Assembly: GCF_900114115.1 (NCBI RefSeq)
Contig: NZ_FORX01000022.1
Span: forward strand, 21,125 to 85,124
Origin: Desulfomicrobium apsheronum
GTDB lineage: Bacteria > Desulfobacterota > Desulfovibrionia > Desulfovibrionales > Desulfomicrobiaceae
Direction of reading: 5' to 3'
DNA: 64,000 bases
Shown: piece after piece, positions 53,290-62,546 of the stretch
Layout of the letters: the number at the start of each line of letters is the position of its first letter
Numbering within the stretch: the stretch's first letter is position 1
Made by a program: the position numbers and the translations under genes
The notes under the pieces: model-generated
Seen by the model: only the letters and a program-made list of their open reading frames with translations
Database searches by the model: none
Told to the model about the DNA's origin: nothing

Positions 53290-54999
53290 ATGTCCGGTTG
53301 CAAACCCAACCAAGCTCCGGGTGTTATAGCCACCCCAATGGATACAACCTTCAAGGGACCCATCATCGTGGACCCCGTGACCCGCATCGAAGGTCACCTC
53401 AAAATCGAAGTTGAAGTGGATCAGGGCAAGGTCACCAACGTCTGGTCAAGCTCACAGCTTTTCCGTGGACTGGAACTGATATTGAAAGGCCGCGACCCCC
53501 GCGATGCGCAGCATTTCACTCAGCGCTCCTGCGGTGTCTGCACCTATACGCATGCCTTGGCCTCCACCCGTTGCGTGGACAATGCCGTCGGCGTGGACAA
53601 GAACCTGCCCGACAACGCGCGCCTTATCCGCAACCTGGTGCTGGCAGCCCAGTTTCTGCATGACCACATCGTGCATTTCTATCATCTGCACGCCCTGGAC
53701 TGGGTGGATGTCACCGGCGCGCTGACCGCCGACCCCAAAAAGGCCGCATCCATCGCCAACTCCATCTCGTCCCGCGTGACCAAGGCCGAAGATCTCAAAG
53801 CCGTACAGGACAAGGTCAAGGGCCTGGTCGATTCCGGCCAGCTCGGCATCTTCACCAACGCCTATTTCCTGGGCGGCCACAAGGCCTACTACCTGCCCGC
53901 GGAAGTCAACCTTATCGCCACCGCGCACTACCTTGAGGCTCTGCACCTGCAGGTCAAGGCTGCCCGTGCCATGGCCGTTTTCGGCGCCAAGAACCCGCAC
54001 ACGCAGTTCACCGTTGTCGGCGGCGTGACCTGTTACGAAAGTCTGACCGACGAGCGCATCGCCGAATTCGTTGGCCTGTTCCAGGAAACCAAGCAGTTCA
54101 TCGACGAATGCTACATCCCGGACCTGCTGGCCGTGGCGTCCTACTACAAAGATTGGGCAGGCATCGGCGGCACCACCAACTTCCTGAGCTTCGGCGAATT
54201 CCCCTCCGTCGAGAACGACATGAACAGCCGCTGGATTCCCCAGGGCGTGATCATGAACCGCAACCTCGGCGGTGTCGGCAATTTCGATCCCAAGCTGATT
54301 GAAGAACACGTCCGCCACAGCTGGTACCAGGGCGACAAGGCCCACCACCCATACACGGGCGTGACCGAACCGCAGTACACCAGCTACGAAGACCGCGACC
54401 GCTATTCCTGGATGAAGGCGCCCCGCTACAATGGCGAATCCGTTGAAACCGGCCCCCTGGCCACCGTTCTGATCGCCTACGGCAAGGGACATCCGGAAGT
54501 TAAGAAACTCGTCGATTACGTGCTGGGCTATCTTGGCGTCGGCGCTCCGGCCCTCTTCTCCACTCTTGGACGTACGGCCGCCCGCGGCATCGAGACCAAG
54601 GTCATCGCCGACAAACTCATGGACTGGGTCAACGAACTGGCCGAGAACGTGAAGAGCGGCAACAACAAGATCTATCAGGACTGGACCATGCCCGACGAGG
54701 CCGAAGGCGTGGGTTACGTCAATGCTCCACGTGGCGCGCTCAGCCATTGGATCAAGATCAAAGGCGGCAAGATCGAGAACTTCCAGCTCGTCGTACCCTC
54801 GACCTGGAACTTCGGACCGCGCTGCTCAGCCGGCAAAATGTCCGCAGTGGAAGAGGCGCTCATCGGCACGCCTATCGCCGATGCCGAACGCCCGGTGGAA
54901 ATTCTGCGCACCGTGCACTCCTTTGACCCATGCATCGCCTGCGGCGTGCATGTCATTGACTCCAGGACCAACCAGGTCCGCAAATTCAAGATTCTGTAA
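53290..54999 (+). CDS. hynA: Periplasmic [NiFe] hydrogenase large subunit
   Basis: Catalytic subunit of 569 residues. The N-terminal Ni ligands lie in RSCGVCTYTHA (~80) and the C-terminal ligands in SFDPCIACGVHVID (~546-559). The codon at the site that encodes selenocysteine in [NiFeSe] enzymes is TGC, so this is a cysteine enzyme. The 15-residue tail after the His (VIDSRTNQVRKFKIL) is removed by a maturation protease once Ni is inserted. It has no signal of its own and is co-exported with HynB. It oxidises H2 in the periplasm. Confidence 0.96.
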   Translation: MSGCKPNQAPGVIATPMDTTFKGPIIVDPVTRIEGHLKIEVEVDQGKVTNVWSSSQLFRGLELILKGRDPRDAQHFTQRSCGVCTYTHALASTRCVDNAVGVDKNLPDNARLIRNLVLAAQFLHDHIVHFYHLHALDWVDVTGALTADPKKAASIANSISSRVTKAEDLKAVQDKVKGLVDSGQLGIFTNAYFLGGHKAYYLPAEVNLIATAHYLEALHLQVKAARAMAVFGAKNPHTQFTVVGGVTCYESLTDERIAEFVGLFQETKQFIDECYIPDLLAVASYYKDWAGIGGTTNFLSFGEFPSVENDMNSRWIPQGVIMNRNLGGVGNFDPKLIEEHVRHSWYQGDKAHHPYTGVTEPQYTSYEDRDRYSWMKAPRYNGESVETGPLATVLIAYGKGHPEVKKLVDYVLGYLGVGAPALFSTLGRTAARGIETKVIADKLMDWVNELAENVKSGNNKIYQDWTMPDEAEGVGYVNAPRGALSHWIKIKGGKIENFQLVVPSTWNFGPRCSAGKMSAVEEALIGTPIADAERPVEILRTVHSFDPCIACGVHVIDSRTNQVRKFKIL

Positions 55000-55005
55000 A
55001 ATAAC

Positions 55006-55029
55006 AAGGGCCCCGATTTCGGGGCCCTT
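55006..55029 (+). terminator. Hairpin without T-run after hynA
   Basis: Perfect nine-base-pair stem AAGGGCCCC/GGGGCCCTT with a six-base loop, seven bases after the hynA stop. No T run follows, so it may stabilise or process the message rather than end it, letting maturation genes be expressed at a lower level. Confidence 0.65.
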
Positions 55030-55085
55030 CCCGCTCTTGAATCAACCCACAAAGTTGCGTAGCATTTCTTTTTAATTCCTAAAAC

Positions 55086-55583
55086 ATGGACACGTTCATG
55101 ACTGTAAAACGCATTCTCGTTCTTGGCGTGGGCAATATTCTTTTCACCGATGAAGGCATCGGTGTGCGCTGCATTGAGCAGATGCAGGAAAAATACAAAT
55201 TTTCGGACAACGTCAGCCTCATGGACGGAGGCACGCTGGGCACCAAGCTGATGGGGCCGATCATCGAATCGGACTACCTGATCGTCTGCGACGCGGTTCT
55301 CTGCGACGACAAGCCCGGCTCCGTGTACCGGCTCATGGGCGACGATCTGCGCAAAAGCCTGGCCTTTCGCGATTCCATGCACCAGACCGACCTTGTCGAT
55401 ACCCTTGGCATGTGCGAAATTGTCGGAAACCGTCCCGAAGCCGTGGTCATCGGCATGGAGCCCTTCGACTACGATTCCATGGCCCTGGAACTTTCGCCAA
55501 CGGCCGTCTCGTCCATGCCAGTGATGATCGATTCCGTTATCCGCGAAATCGAAGCCGCCGGCGGAACCTGCACCCCGAACTAA
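55086..55583 (+). CDS. Hydrogenase maturation protease (HyaD/HynC type)
   Basis: Endopeptidase of 165 residues. It opens with ILVLGVGNILFTDEGIGVRC, whose Glu is a nickel-sensing ligand. LIVCDAV and the His in DSMHQTDLV give the second and third ligands. It cleaves the 15-residue tail from HynA after nickel insertion. ATG 55086 or 55101 could be the start. It lies 87 bases after hynA. Confidence 0.92.
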   Translation: MDTFMTVKRILVLGVGNILFTDEGIGVRCIEQMQEKYKFSDNVSLMDGGTLGTKLMGPIIESDYLIVCDAVLCDDKPGSVYRLMGDDLRKSLAFRDSMHQTDLVDTLGMCEIVGNRPEAVVIGMEPFDYDSMALELSPTAVSSMPVMIDSVIREIEAAGGTCTPN

Positions 55584-55592
55584 GGAGTCACC

Positions 55593-55871
55593 ATGTGTCT
55601 GGCCATCCCCGCCAAAATTGAATCCATCGAAAACGGCGTCGCGCAGTGCCGCGTCGGCGAAGGCGAAACCTTCGTCACCGCATCTCTCATGCTCCTCGAC
55701 GGAGAGGCGGCACTCGGCGATTACGTCATCATCCACGCCGGATTCGCCATCCGTAAGCTTGACCTGCTGGAGGCCCAGCAATCCCTGGCCATCCTGCGCG
55801 AACTGGCCGACGCCTACGACGAAGTGCAGCGCAAATATGAACAGGAGGAGCTTGATCGTGCCAAGGCCTGA
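55593..55871 (+). CDS. hypC: Hydrogenase maturation chaperone HypC
   Basis: Protein of 92 residues starting MCLAIPAKI; the Cys after Met is the essential ligand for the Fe(CN)2CO unit. YVIIHAGFAIRKLD includes the conserved His. AAGGAG lies upstream. It works with HypD, which is not in this window. It overlaps the next gene by 14 bases. Confidence 0.95.
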   Translation: MCLAIPAKIESIENGVAQCRVGEGETFVTASLMLLDGEAALGDYVIIHAGFAIRKLDLLEAQQSLAILRELADAYDEVQRKYEQEELDRAKA

Positions 55872-56682
55872 TTCGGACAAGGCACTGGGCAGTCTGGTCG
55901 GCCTTGCGGTTTGCGAAGCGCTGGCAAAATCGAACCCTTCCAGCGTATCCGAAAACGCGCCGCTGATCCCTGGCCTTTGGGGCGACGGAACGTCCATGGC
56001 CCTGAGCCTGGCCGAGAGTCTGATCGAAATCGGCGGCATCGACCAGCGCGACCAGATGGTTCGTTACACGAGCTGGTTCCGCTACGGCTACCTCTGCTCC
56101 ACCGAGACCTGTGACTTCATCGACGACACCGTCAAGCAGGCCATACTGCGCTTCGAGCGCACCTGGAACCCGCTGGACGAAAGCCTGACACAGGGCGATG
56201 CTTGCCTAGCCCGAGTGGCACCGCTGGTCATGTATTTCACGGACTCCAGAGACGCCATGCTCGATGCCTGCGCCAAATCCACCGCCACCACGCATGCCTC
56301 TCCCCAGAGCGTGGACGCCTGCCGACTGCTGGCAGTCATGATCTTCGAGGCCCTGCGCGCCACGGAAAAATCGCGGATTTTGCGCCCAACGCTCCCGGAG
56401 GACATCCTCCCCGAAATCGCCCAGCTGTGCTCCGATGCCCCCCGCCGAGCCGAATCACAGGTGACTGCCTCCCTGCAGGCGGCCATGGAGGCATTCAGCG
56501 ACAGCGATTCCTTTGCCGAAGGCAGCATCAAATGCCTCCCTCATGGCCCACGCGCTCTGGCCGCATACGGCCAAATTGCCGGCGCATGGTACGGCCGGGA
56601 TCTCATCCCCCAAGTCTGGCGGCAAAGCCTGGAGCGCAGCAACATGCTGAAACAAATGGGAAATCAACTGATCAGCGTTTAA
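55858..56682 (+). CDS. ADP-ribosylglycohydrolase-fold protein, degenerate active site
   Basis: Protein of about 274 residues. The helical pattern matches the DraG/ADP-ribosylglycohydrolase family: KALGSLVGLAVCEALAKS, WGDGTSMALSLAESLIEIG, and QIAGAWYGRDLIPQVWRQSL at the end. The metal-binding motifs are eroded: WTDDT is WGDGT, and the C-terminal GGDTDT is replaced by LPHGPR. Catalysis is therefore doubtful. It starts at GTG 55858, with AGGAGG inside hypC, so it is translationally coupled to hydrogenase maturation. Confidence 0.7.
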   Translation: MPRPDSDKALGSLVGLAVCEALAKSNPSSVSENAPLIPGLWGDGTSMALSLAESLIEIGGIDQRDQMVRYTSWFRYGYLCSTETCDFIDDTVKQAILRFERTWNPLDESLTQGDACLARVAPLVMYFTDSRDAMLDACAKSTATTHASPQSVDACRLLAVMIFEALRATEKSRILRPTLPEDILPEIAQLCSDAPRRAESQVTASLQAAMEAFSDSDSFAEGSIKCLPHGPRALAAYGQIAGAWYGRDLIPQVWRQSLERSNMLKQMGNQLISV

Positions 56683-56836
56683 AAATCTTCAAAACTTGCC
56701 AAAATCGAACCGCGTCCGTAGCATGGCTCATGCTTACGGCGATTTTTCGCGTCCCCATTAGCGCCTGACATTCGGACTTGCGTGGCCCCTCTGCCCGCCA
56801 TCCCACATACAAGACCTCAAACAACGAGCATTTGGT

Positions 56837-58144
56837 ATGAAAAACCGTATCTCTTCAGCCTTCTTTTTTGTCATCCTGCTTCTTCTTGGAGCCCTTGGAG
56901 CCATGTATTACGTCAAGGCGGAATGGAATCCGCCGACTCTTTCCCTGACTCCCGAGCAGACCACGGCCAGCACCAGAACCGTGTTCACCATCACGGCAGC
57001 GGACAAGGACTCCGCGCTGCGCAGCGTGCTTGTCGTCGCCACCCAGGGCAGCAACAGCATCGAGATCATGAACAAGAACCTGCCCGCCGGGACCAGGGAA
57101 CTGCGCGAAGAATTCTCTCTCCCCAAGACCGGCATCAAAAACGAAGCCCTGACCCTGACGGTCACGGTCAAGGACACCTCCTGGCACCGCCTGGGACGTG
57201 GCAACCGGGCTCAGGTCGTGCGCCAGCTGGACATCGACTCCAAGCCACCGGTCATCTCCGTTCTTTCCGGCCAGCACAACGTCAACCATGGCGGAACCGG
57301 CCTTGTGGTCTACAGCACCAACGAAGAACTGGCCTCGAGCGGCGTGAAGCTGGGCGATCACTTTTTCCCCGGCTATCCCTATCAGCCCGGAAAATACCTG
57401 TGCTTCTTCGCCCTGCCCTTCAACGCCGACCCCAAGGCCGTTACACCGATCCTGGTGGCCGGGGATCTGGCGGGCAACGAATCGACAATCGGATTCAACT
57501 TTCGGCCTCTCATCAAAAAATTCAGGCACGATGACATCAACATCTCCGACAATTTCCTGCAGTCGAAGATGGGTCAGTTCGCGGACCTCTATCCCGACGC
57601 GGCCACGCCCCTGGACATCTTCCTCAAGGTCAACTCCGAACTTCGGGCCAAGAACGTGGGTTCGCTGATTCAACTCGGCAAGGACACCGTGCCCCAGAAG
57701 CTCTGGGACGGCACCTTCATCCGCCTGCCAAACAGTGCGCCCATGGCGGCCTTCGCCGACAACCGCACCTACAAGTATGATGGCAAGGCCGTGGACAACC
57801 AGACCCATCTGGGCGTGGACCTGGCGTCCCTTGCGGCCTCTCCGGTTCCGGCCGGAAACACCGGGCGCATCATCCTGGCCGAATTCATGGGCATCTACGG
57901 CAACGTGGTCGTCATTGACCACGGGTTCGGCCTGCAATCCCTGTATTCGCACCTGAGTGAAATCCACGTACAAAAGGGAGAGACGGTCCCACGTGGGCAG
58001 ACCATCGGCAAGACCGGAGCTACGGGCATGGCCGGCGGAGACCATCTGCACTTCGGAGTGCTGGTTTCCGGCGTCGAGGTACAGCCCATCGAATGGTGGG
58101 ACCCGCAGTGGATCGACCACAACATCACCTCCAAGCTTCAGTGA
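56837..58144 (+). CDS. M23-family murein endopeptidase
   Basis: Protein of 435 residues with an N-terminal membrane anchor or signal ([18 protein letters not shown]). A long periplasmic region has an Ig-like beta pattern. The C-terminal catalytic domain carries the zinc ligands THLGVDLAS (~318) and [13 protein letters not shown] (~407), with [20 protein letters not shown] between. It should cut peptide cross-links in peptidoglycan or regulate amidases. Single gene with its own terminator. Confidence 0.9.
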   Translation: MKNRISSAFFFVILLLLGALGAMYYVKAEWNPPTLSLTPEQTTASTRTVFTITAADKDSALRSVLVVATQGSNSIEIMNKNLPAGTRELREEFSLPKTGIKNEALTLTVTVKDTSWHRLGRGNRAQVVRQLDIDSKPPVISVLSGQHNVNHGGTGLVVYSTNEELASSGVKLGDHFFPGYPYQPGKYLCFFALPFNADPKAVTPILVAGDLAGNESTIGFNFRPLIKKFRHDDINISDNFLQSKMGQFADLYPDAATPLDIFLKVNSELRAKNVGSLIQLGKDTVPQKLWDGTFIRLPNSAPMAAFADNRTYKYDGKAVDNQTHLGVDLASLAASPVPAGNTGRIILAEFMGIYGNVVVIDHGFGLQSLYSHLSEIHVQKGETVPRGQTIGKTGATGMAGGDHLHFGVLVSGVEVQPIEWWDPQWIDHNITSKLQ

Positions 58145-58146
58145 CA

Positions 58147-58170
58147 AAAGGCCCCGCGGGGCCTTTTTTT
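58147..58170 (+). terminator. Terminator of the M23 peptidase gene
   Basis: Perfect palindrome GGCCCCGCGGGGCC flanked by A and T runs, four bases past the stop. Confidence 0.92.
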
Positions 58171-58299
58171 ACGCCCGGCGCCAATGGACCGGATGACAAG
58201 ACGGGCACGCCTGGACTAGTGCATTCTCGTCGGCCGCAAGAAACCTGGCCGAATCCCTGGAGCTTTTCCACCAGCACCCCAACCCCAATGAGTCCAGCC

Positions 58300-58614
58300 A
58301 TGTCCAAATTCGCCAATGTCACCGTCCTGAAAAAGGCCAACATCTACTCAGACGGCAAGGTCACCAGCCGCACCCTTGTTTTCCCCGATGGTTCAAAGAA
58401 AACTCTCGGGATAATGCTCCCCGGCGAATACGAATTCGGGACTGCCGAAAAGGAACTGATGGAAATCCAGTCGGGTGATCTGGACGTCCTCTTGCCGGGC
58501 GCAAGCGACTGGCAGACATTCAGCGCCGGCACGGCCTTCGAGGTCCCGGCCAACGCAAAATTCTCCCTCAAGGTCCGCGTCGTCACCGACTACTGCTGCT
58601 CCTACATCAAATGA
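58300..58614 (+). CDS. ppnP: Pyrimidine/purine nucleoside phosphorylase PpnP
   Basis: Cupin-like protein of 104 residues of the DUF1255/PpnP family. [40 protein letters not shown] and [19 protein letters not shown] match the family well. The enzyme phosphorolyses many nucleosides to base and ribose 1-phosphate. ATG 58300 gives MSKFANV; an in-frame ATG at 58288 is equally possible, and neither has a strong binding site. Confidence 0.85.
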   Translation: MSKFANVTVLKKANIYSDGKVTSRTLVFPDGSKKTLGIMLPGEYEFGTAEKELMEIQSGDLDVLLPGASDWQTFSAGTAFEVPANAKFSLKVRVVTDYCCSYIK

Positions 58615-58649
58615 AACCGGGCAGGCGTTTGATCGAGGCGGGTCACGGC

Positions 58650-59483
58650 ATGAAACTCACCGTCCTGGTTGACAACAGCACCCTGATCGACCGCTATTAC
58701 GAAGGGGAGCCGGGCCTGTCCCTGCTGATCGAGGAGGACGGCCTCAAAATCCTGTTCGACTGCGGTTATTCGGATCTGTTCTTGAAAAACGCCTGGAAAA
58801 TGGGCCTTTCCCTGGACGACCTGGATTTCGTGCTGCTTTCACACGGGCACATGGACCACACCTGGGGACTTGAGGCCCTGACCCGGCGCCTCTGCGAACT
58901 GCGTCTTGAAGGACGGCCATGCAAACGCCCGGCGCTGGTCGCCCATCCCGAGGCCTTTACCAGCATCGCCCTGGACCAGTGTCCTGAGATCGGACCGCTT
59001 CTGGAACCCGAAAAGCTGGCCAGGCATTACGACATGAGGCTCGGCAAGGCAGCGCAAAAGATAAGCGAGCGACTTCTTTTTCTGGGAGAGATTCCGCGCC
59101 GGATCGGATTCGAGCAGACTGAAGGCATCGGTTTTAAAGAGGGGCAAGACACGCCGGACCGCATCATGGACGATTCGGCCCTGGTCTACCGGGGAAGCGA
59201 GGGTCTGGTCATCATCACGGGCTGTTCCCACGCGGGCATCTGCAACATCGTGGCCCAGGCCATGGACCTGACCGGCGAATCCCGCATCGCGGACATCATC
59301 GGAGGGCTGCACCTGCTCTCCCCGTCACGGGAGCGTCTGGAAGGGACGGTGGAATACCTGCGCCGGATCGGACCCGAAACCTTAAGCCCGTGCCATTGTA
59401 CGGATTTGAACTCGAAGATCGCGCTGGCGGCGGTGACGCCACTGCGAGAAGTCGGGGTGGGGCTTGAAGTCTCCTATCTCTGA
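58650..59483 (+). CDS. Metallo-beta-lactamase-fold hydrolase
   Basis: Protein of 277 residues. The metal motif is LLSHGHMDHTWGLEAL (~66-80), with the usual second-site Asp/His pair. VIITGCSHAGICNIVAQAM is typical of the sub-class related to dihydropterin-ribofuranosyl-aminobenzene phosphate synthases. LSPCHCTDLNSKIAL closes the site. The substrate is unknown. An alternative ATG at 58611 overlaps the ppnP stop and would couple the two genes. Confidence 0.82.
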   Translation: MKLTVLVDNSTLIDRYYEGEPGLSLLIEEDGLKILFDCGYSDLFLKNAWKMGLSLDDLDFVLLSHGHMDHTWGLEALTRRLCELRLEGRPCKRPALVAHPEAFTSIALDQCPEIGPLLEPEKLARHYDMRLGKAAQKISERLLFLGEIPRRIGFEQTEGIGFKEGQDTPDRIMDDSALVYRGSEGLVIITGCSHAGICNIVAQAMDLTGESRIADIIGGLHLLSPSRERLEGTVEYLRRIGPETLSPCHCTDLNSKIALAAVTPLREVGVGLEVSYL

Positions 59484-59518
59484 AAAAAGGACGCTCTTAC
59501 CTGAGTGAAAGCGTCCTT
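59483..59518 (-). terminator. Terminator of the CBS-ACT gene
   Basis: Stem AAGGACGC/GCGTCCTT followed on the minus strand by six T residues; it lies between two convergent genes and may serve both. Confidence 0.75.
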
Positions 59519-59529
59519 GAGAAAACCGT

Positions 59530-60183
59530 CTATGCCCACTCCTCCTCAAAGCGCTCGGGCCCGGCGATCTTGTACCCCTTGTCGGTCAGCACACGCTGCA
59601 GGGCTTCGGTGTCGTCGCCGCGCACGCGGAAGACCAGCAAACGCTGGTTGCCGCGAAAAAAGGTCGACGTGGACAGGATGTTCACACCCAGGTCGAAAAA
59701 GAGCCTGCTGATCTCGGCCATGAGGCCCTTGCGATCCTCGGCCTCGATGACGATGCGCACACCGCCCAGCTCCAGTCCCATTTCCTCCACCAGCACGGCC
59801 AGCATGGAACCCCGGCTGATGTACCCCTTGAGCCGGTTTTTCCTGTCGACCACGGCCAGCCCGGCCAGATCCTGGTCGAACATGATCTTGGCCGCGACCT
59901 CGATTTCCGTTTCCGGGGTCACGGTAGGCATTGAACTACGCACCAACTCCTTTACCGTCATCCTGGACAGGAGATAATTGATTTCATGCTTACTGAATGT
60001 TGTTGCTCCGGATGGCAATGCAGCACGGATATCTTCCTTGGCCACATATCCTTTAAGCTTTCCATCCTCGACAACAAGCAAAATCCAAAGTCTATTCTCC
60101 TCCATCATTCGATCCGCTTTAATAATCAGCGTATCCGAAGTGATGGTGGGGACATGTCTGTCCATGGCAAGGCCTACATACAT
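59530..60183 (-). CDS. CBS-pair plus ACT-domain protein
   Basis: Protein of 217 residues. Two CBS repeats (VPTITSDTLIIKADRMMEEN and MPTVTPETEIEVAAKIMFDQ) form an adenylate-binding Bateman module. From ~145 an ACT domain follows (VRIVIEAEDRKGLMAEISRL). This AcuB-like arrangement senses AMP or ATP and an amino acid; the target is unknown. Single gene, divergent from the LysM gene. Confidence 0.85.
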   Translation of the reverse strand: MYVGLAMDRHVPTITSDTLIIKADRMMEENRLWILLVVEDGKLKGYVAKEDIRAALPSGATTFSKHEINYLLSRMTVKELVRSSMPTVTPETEIEVAAKIMFDQDLAGLAVVDRKNRLKGYISRGSMLAVLVEEMGLELGGVRIVIEAEDRKGLMAEISRLFFDLGVNILSTSTFFRGNQRLLVFRVRGDDTEALQRVLTDKGYKIAGPERFEEEWA

Positions 60184-60314
60184 GATATACTCCTTCAGTC
60201 GTTCGGGTGAATCCCTTTACGCAAAGTGCAGTGACAGCCTCCATCCTTTTTGCTATATCCTTGGTTCCATTACCGGAAATAACAGGCAGAAAAAAACGGA
60301 TCCATTTGAAAACC

Positions 60315-62027
60315 ATGAAGCGTGCAGTTCTTCTTATTCTTGCTCTATGCTTCCTGACAAGCATAACCAAGCCGGGATTTTCAGAAAAACCGCTGCGACT
60401 TTTCTTTGAAAAAAATATCCACGTCGACCGCAAGCCCGGAGACGAACATATCGTCAAGCAAGGCGAATGGCTCTACAAGATATTGGAATCAAAAGGCTAT
60501 TCCGCTTCGCAGATCCAGCGTGCCCTGCCCGTCATCCAGACTTTGAACCCCCATATCCCGGACATCAACCGGCTGATGCCGGGTCAGGTCATCCAGATTC
60601 CTGAAGTATCCTCCGCCGCCGACGCCGGGATCAAGCGGCCCCGGGCATCGGTTCCCCCGGGAGCATATGAAAAGAAGCCCTACGTAATACGCCAGGGCGA
60701 TACGTTGATCCAGATTCTCAAGGCGCAGGGGATATCAAACAAGCTGATCTACAGCCGATACCTCGACCTGTTCCTCGAACTCAACCCCGAGGTCCCCAAC
60801 AGCAACACCTTGCGCGTCGGACAGGAAGTCATCCTGCCCGTCACAGCCAATGGCGAAACAGCTCCGGCTCCCGCCCCTGCTCCGACTCCCGCTCCCGCTC
60901 CGCCTGCACCAAAGGCCGCAAAACCAGCGCAAACCGTCGTGACTCAAGTCATCGAGGCAGGCCAGGCCCCGGCGGTCCAAAGTCGCCCGGTTCAGCCCCA
61001 GCCCCGGCCGGTACTGTCTGCGCCACTGGTGCCGCAGCCTCCGCAAAAACCCCAGGCAGAGCCGCCGCAAGCCGTGACGCCATCATCGGGCAGCTCGGAC
61101 GGCACCGGGCAATCCGATGCGTCAAACGCCACGGCCACAAAGAAAACGGAGCGCTCACCCATAACCGGTCTGCCTTTTGTCAAAACGATGCTGGAACAGA
61201 TGCGTTTCAAATTCGTGCCCGGTGACGAAAGCATGTTTCCCCTGCCCGGTTCGGAATGGCTGGTCGTCAAGCTGTCTGAAACTCCGCTGCTGGAGGCTCC
61301 CTGGGGAGGCAAGATCCTCTTCTGCCCCGTGCCGAAAAACGCCGCTTGGATCGCGAACGCCAACAAACTGGGCATGAAGGTCTGCACCATCTCGCCCCGC
61401 TGGAGCCTGCAGGACGTGCTGGAAAAACTGGCATCCTCCTTTCCGAAACATTTTCGGCTCTGGGGAGCGGGCAGGGATCTGGTGCTTTCCCGCAACGGCG
61501 TCGGCGTGACCCTGATGTCGCCGCAAATCGCCATCATGGAGCGCGGCGGACAAAAGCGCATCCACATGATCTGGTCCAGGCAGACCAAAGACTCCCCGTC
61601 TTTGCCCCAGGGACTGCACGAAGTACTCGATGCGGCCCAGGTAAAACTCATCGAACTGGACGAGTTCAACGAACTTTCGCGACTGCCGTCCCGCCCACGC
61701 GACTCCATCTATGTTCCCGTGGCCACGCACCTTGAGATTATCCGAGCCATGAACCCGAGCAATCCCGAGGAGACCTTCGGGCGGACCATGCCCGATTCGC
61801 TCGGGACCCTGCTGCAACTGTTGCGCGACAAGGACCTGCTGCGCCAGGGCATGATCCAGGCCTCCTGGCATGAGGGAGCGCAAAACCGCATCGCGGTGCA
61901 GGTTCCGGCGTGGACGGTTTCGGGTGGGACAAGCAAAATCGCCATACTGGACCGGCGCTTTTCGGATCCGTTCCTTGTCTCCGTGCTCTCTCATGAAGGT
62001 TACACCTGCTTTGTTCTCCCCGATTGA
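60315..62027 (+). CDS. LysM-domain envelope protein
   Basis: Protein of 570 residues with a signal peptide (AVLLILALCFLTSITKPGFS). Two LysM-like units lie at about 45-100 (HIVKQGEWLYKILESKGYSA) and 120-180 (YVIRQGDTLIQILKAQGISN). A proline/alanine-rich linker of ~100 residues contains PAPAPAPTPAPAPPAPKAAK. The C-terminal ~300 residues form a folded domain of unknown function (GSEWLVVKLSETPLLEAPWG). LysM binds peptidoglycan, so it should sit in the periplasm. ATG 60315 was chosen. Confidence 0.78.
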   Translation: MKRAVLLILALCFLTSITKPGFSEKPLRLFFEKNIHVDRKPGDEHIVKQGEWLYKILESKGYSASQIQRALPVIQTLNPHIPDINRLMPGQVIQIPEVSSAADAGIKRPRASVPPGAYEKKPYVIRQGDTLIQILKAQGISNKLIYSRYLDLFLELNPEVPNSNTLRVGQEVILPVTANGETAPAPAPAPTPAPAPPAPKAAKPAQTVVTQVIEAGQAPAVQSRPVQPQPRPVLSAPLVPQPPQKPQAEPPQAVTPSSGSSDGTGQSDASNATATKKTERSPITGLPFVKTMLEQMRFKFVPGDESMFPLPGSEWLVVKLSETPLLEAPWGGKILFCPVPKNAAWIANANKLGMKVCTISPRWSLQDVLEKLASSFPKHFRLWGAGRDLVLSRNGVGVTLMSPQIAIMERGGQKRIHMIWSRQTKDSPSLPQGLHEVLDAAQVKLIELDEFNELSRLPSRPRDSIYVPVATHLEIIRAMNPSNPEETFGRTMPDSLGTLLQLLRDKDLLRQGMIQASWHEGAQNRIAVQVPAWTVSGGTSKIAILDRRFSDPFLVSVLSHEGYTCFVLPD

Positions 62028-62044
62028 ACCCCAAGGACTACCCC

Positions 62045-62374
62045 ATGCCTCACGACTTTCGTGTTTACGGCCATCTGGCCGGACTGAATGATAATGAATT
62101 GAAAACTTGCCTGGAACATTTGTCAGGCTACGAGTGCGAGGTCAGCGATCACGTCCTCGATTTCGTACACGAGGGAGTCTTCATCGACGTGGACAGCGAC
62201 CTTGACGGTCTATTGCGCCTCGTCAGCCCGGACGTGCGCGGCATCATCGACATCATCAACCACCAGGACTGGGAGATGTACCGCTGTACTCTCTCGGGAG
62301 GGACCCTGACCCGATCCCGCATTGCTCTGGACAACGCCTTGGACACGGCTTACGCATCGGAGCGCCGTTCATAA
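62045..62374 (+). CDS. Small acidic hypothetical protein
   Basis: Protein of 109 residues, rich in Asp (VFIDVDSDLDGLLRLVSPDV). AAGGA precedes ATG 62045, 18 bases past the LysM gene stop, so it is probably co-transcribed with it. No signal, membrane segment or family recognised. Confidence 0.65.
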   Translation: MPHDFRVYGHLAGLNDNELKTCLEHLSGYECEVSDHVLDFVHEGVFIDVDSDLDGLLRLVSPDVRGIIDIINHQDWEMYRCTLSGGTLTRSRIALDNALDTAYASERRS

Positions 62375-62423
62375 GCTCTTCGCCGACTGGTGAAAAATTT
62401 CAAATGTCCTGGCCGTTCAAACA

Positions 62424-62520
62424 TGGCGAGATGCGAGGAACAAGAAAAATCCGAAGCCGAAGCGCATTCTTGAATGCGTCAGGATCTGGCTTTTCCGCAG
62501 TGACGAAGCAGATCCCCGTC
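62424..62520. repeat. Dispersed hairpin element upstream of hypA
   Basis: The core GCGCATTCTTGAATGCGT is a perfect-centre palindrome, and outer parts such as AAAATCC and GGAT also pair around it. The layout (GGCGAGATGCGAGGAACAAG on one side, GACGAAGCAGATCCCCGTC on the other) resembles short intergenic repeats common in deltaproteobacteria. It ends 26 bases before hypA. Confidence 0.55.
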
Positions 62521-62546
62521 TTTAAACTGCCTGCTAGGGAGTCAAC

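Noticed and set aside
52279..54999. [NiFeSe] selenocysteine hydrogenase
   Set aside because: The organism type suggested it, but the active-site codon in SFDPCIACGVH is TGC, the 15-residue tail is long as in [NiFe] enzymes, and the small subunit keeps the Pro typical of a [3Fe-4S] medial cluster. It is a standard [NiFe] enzyme.
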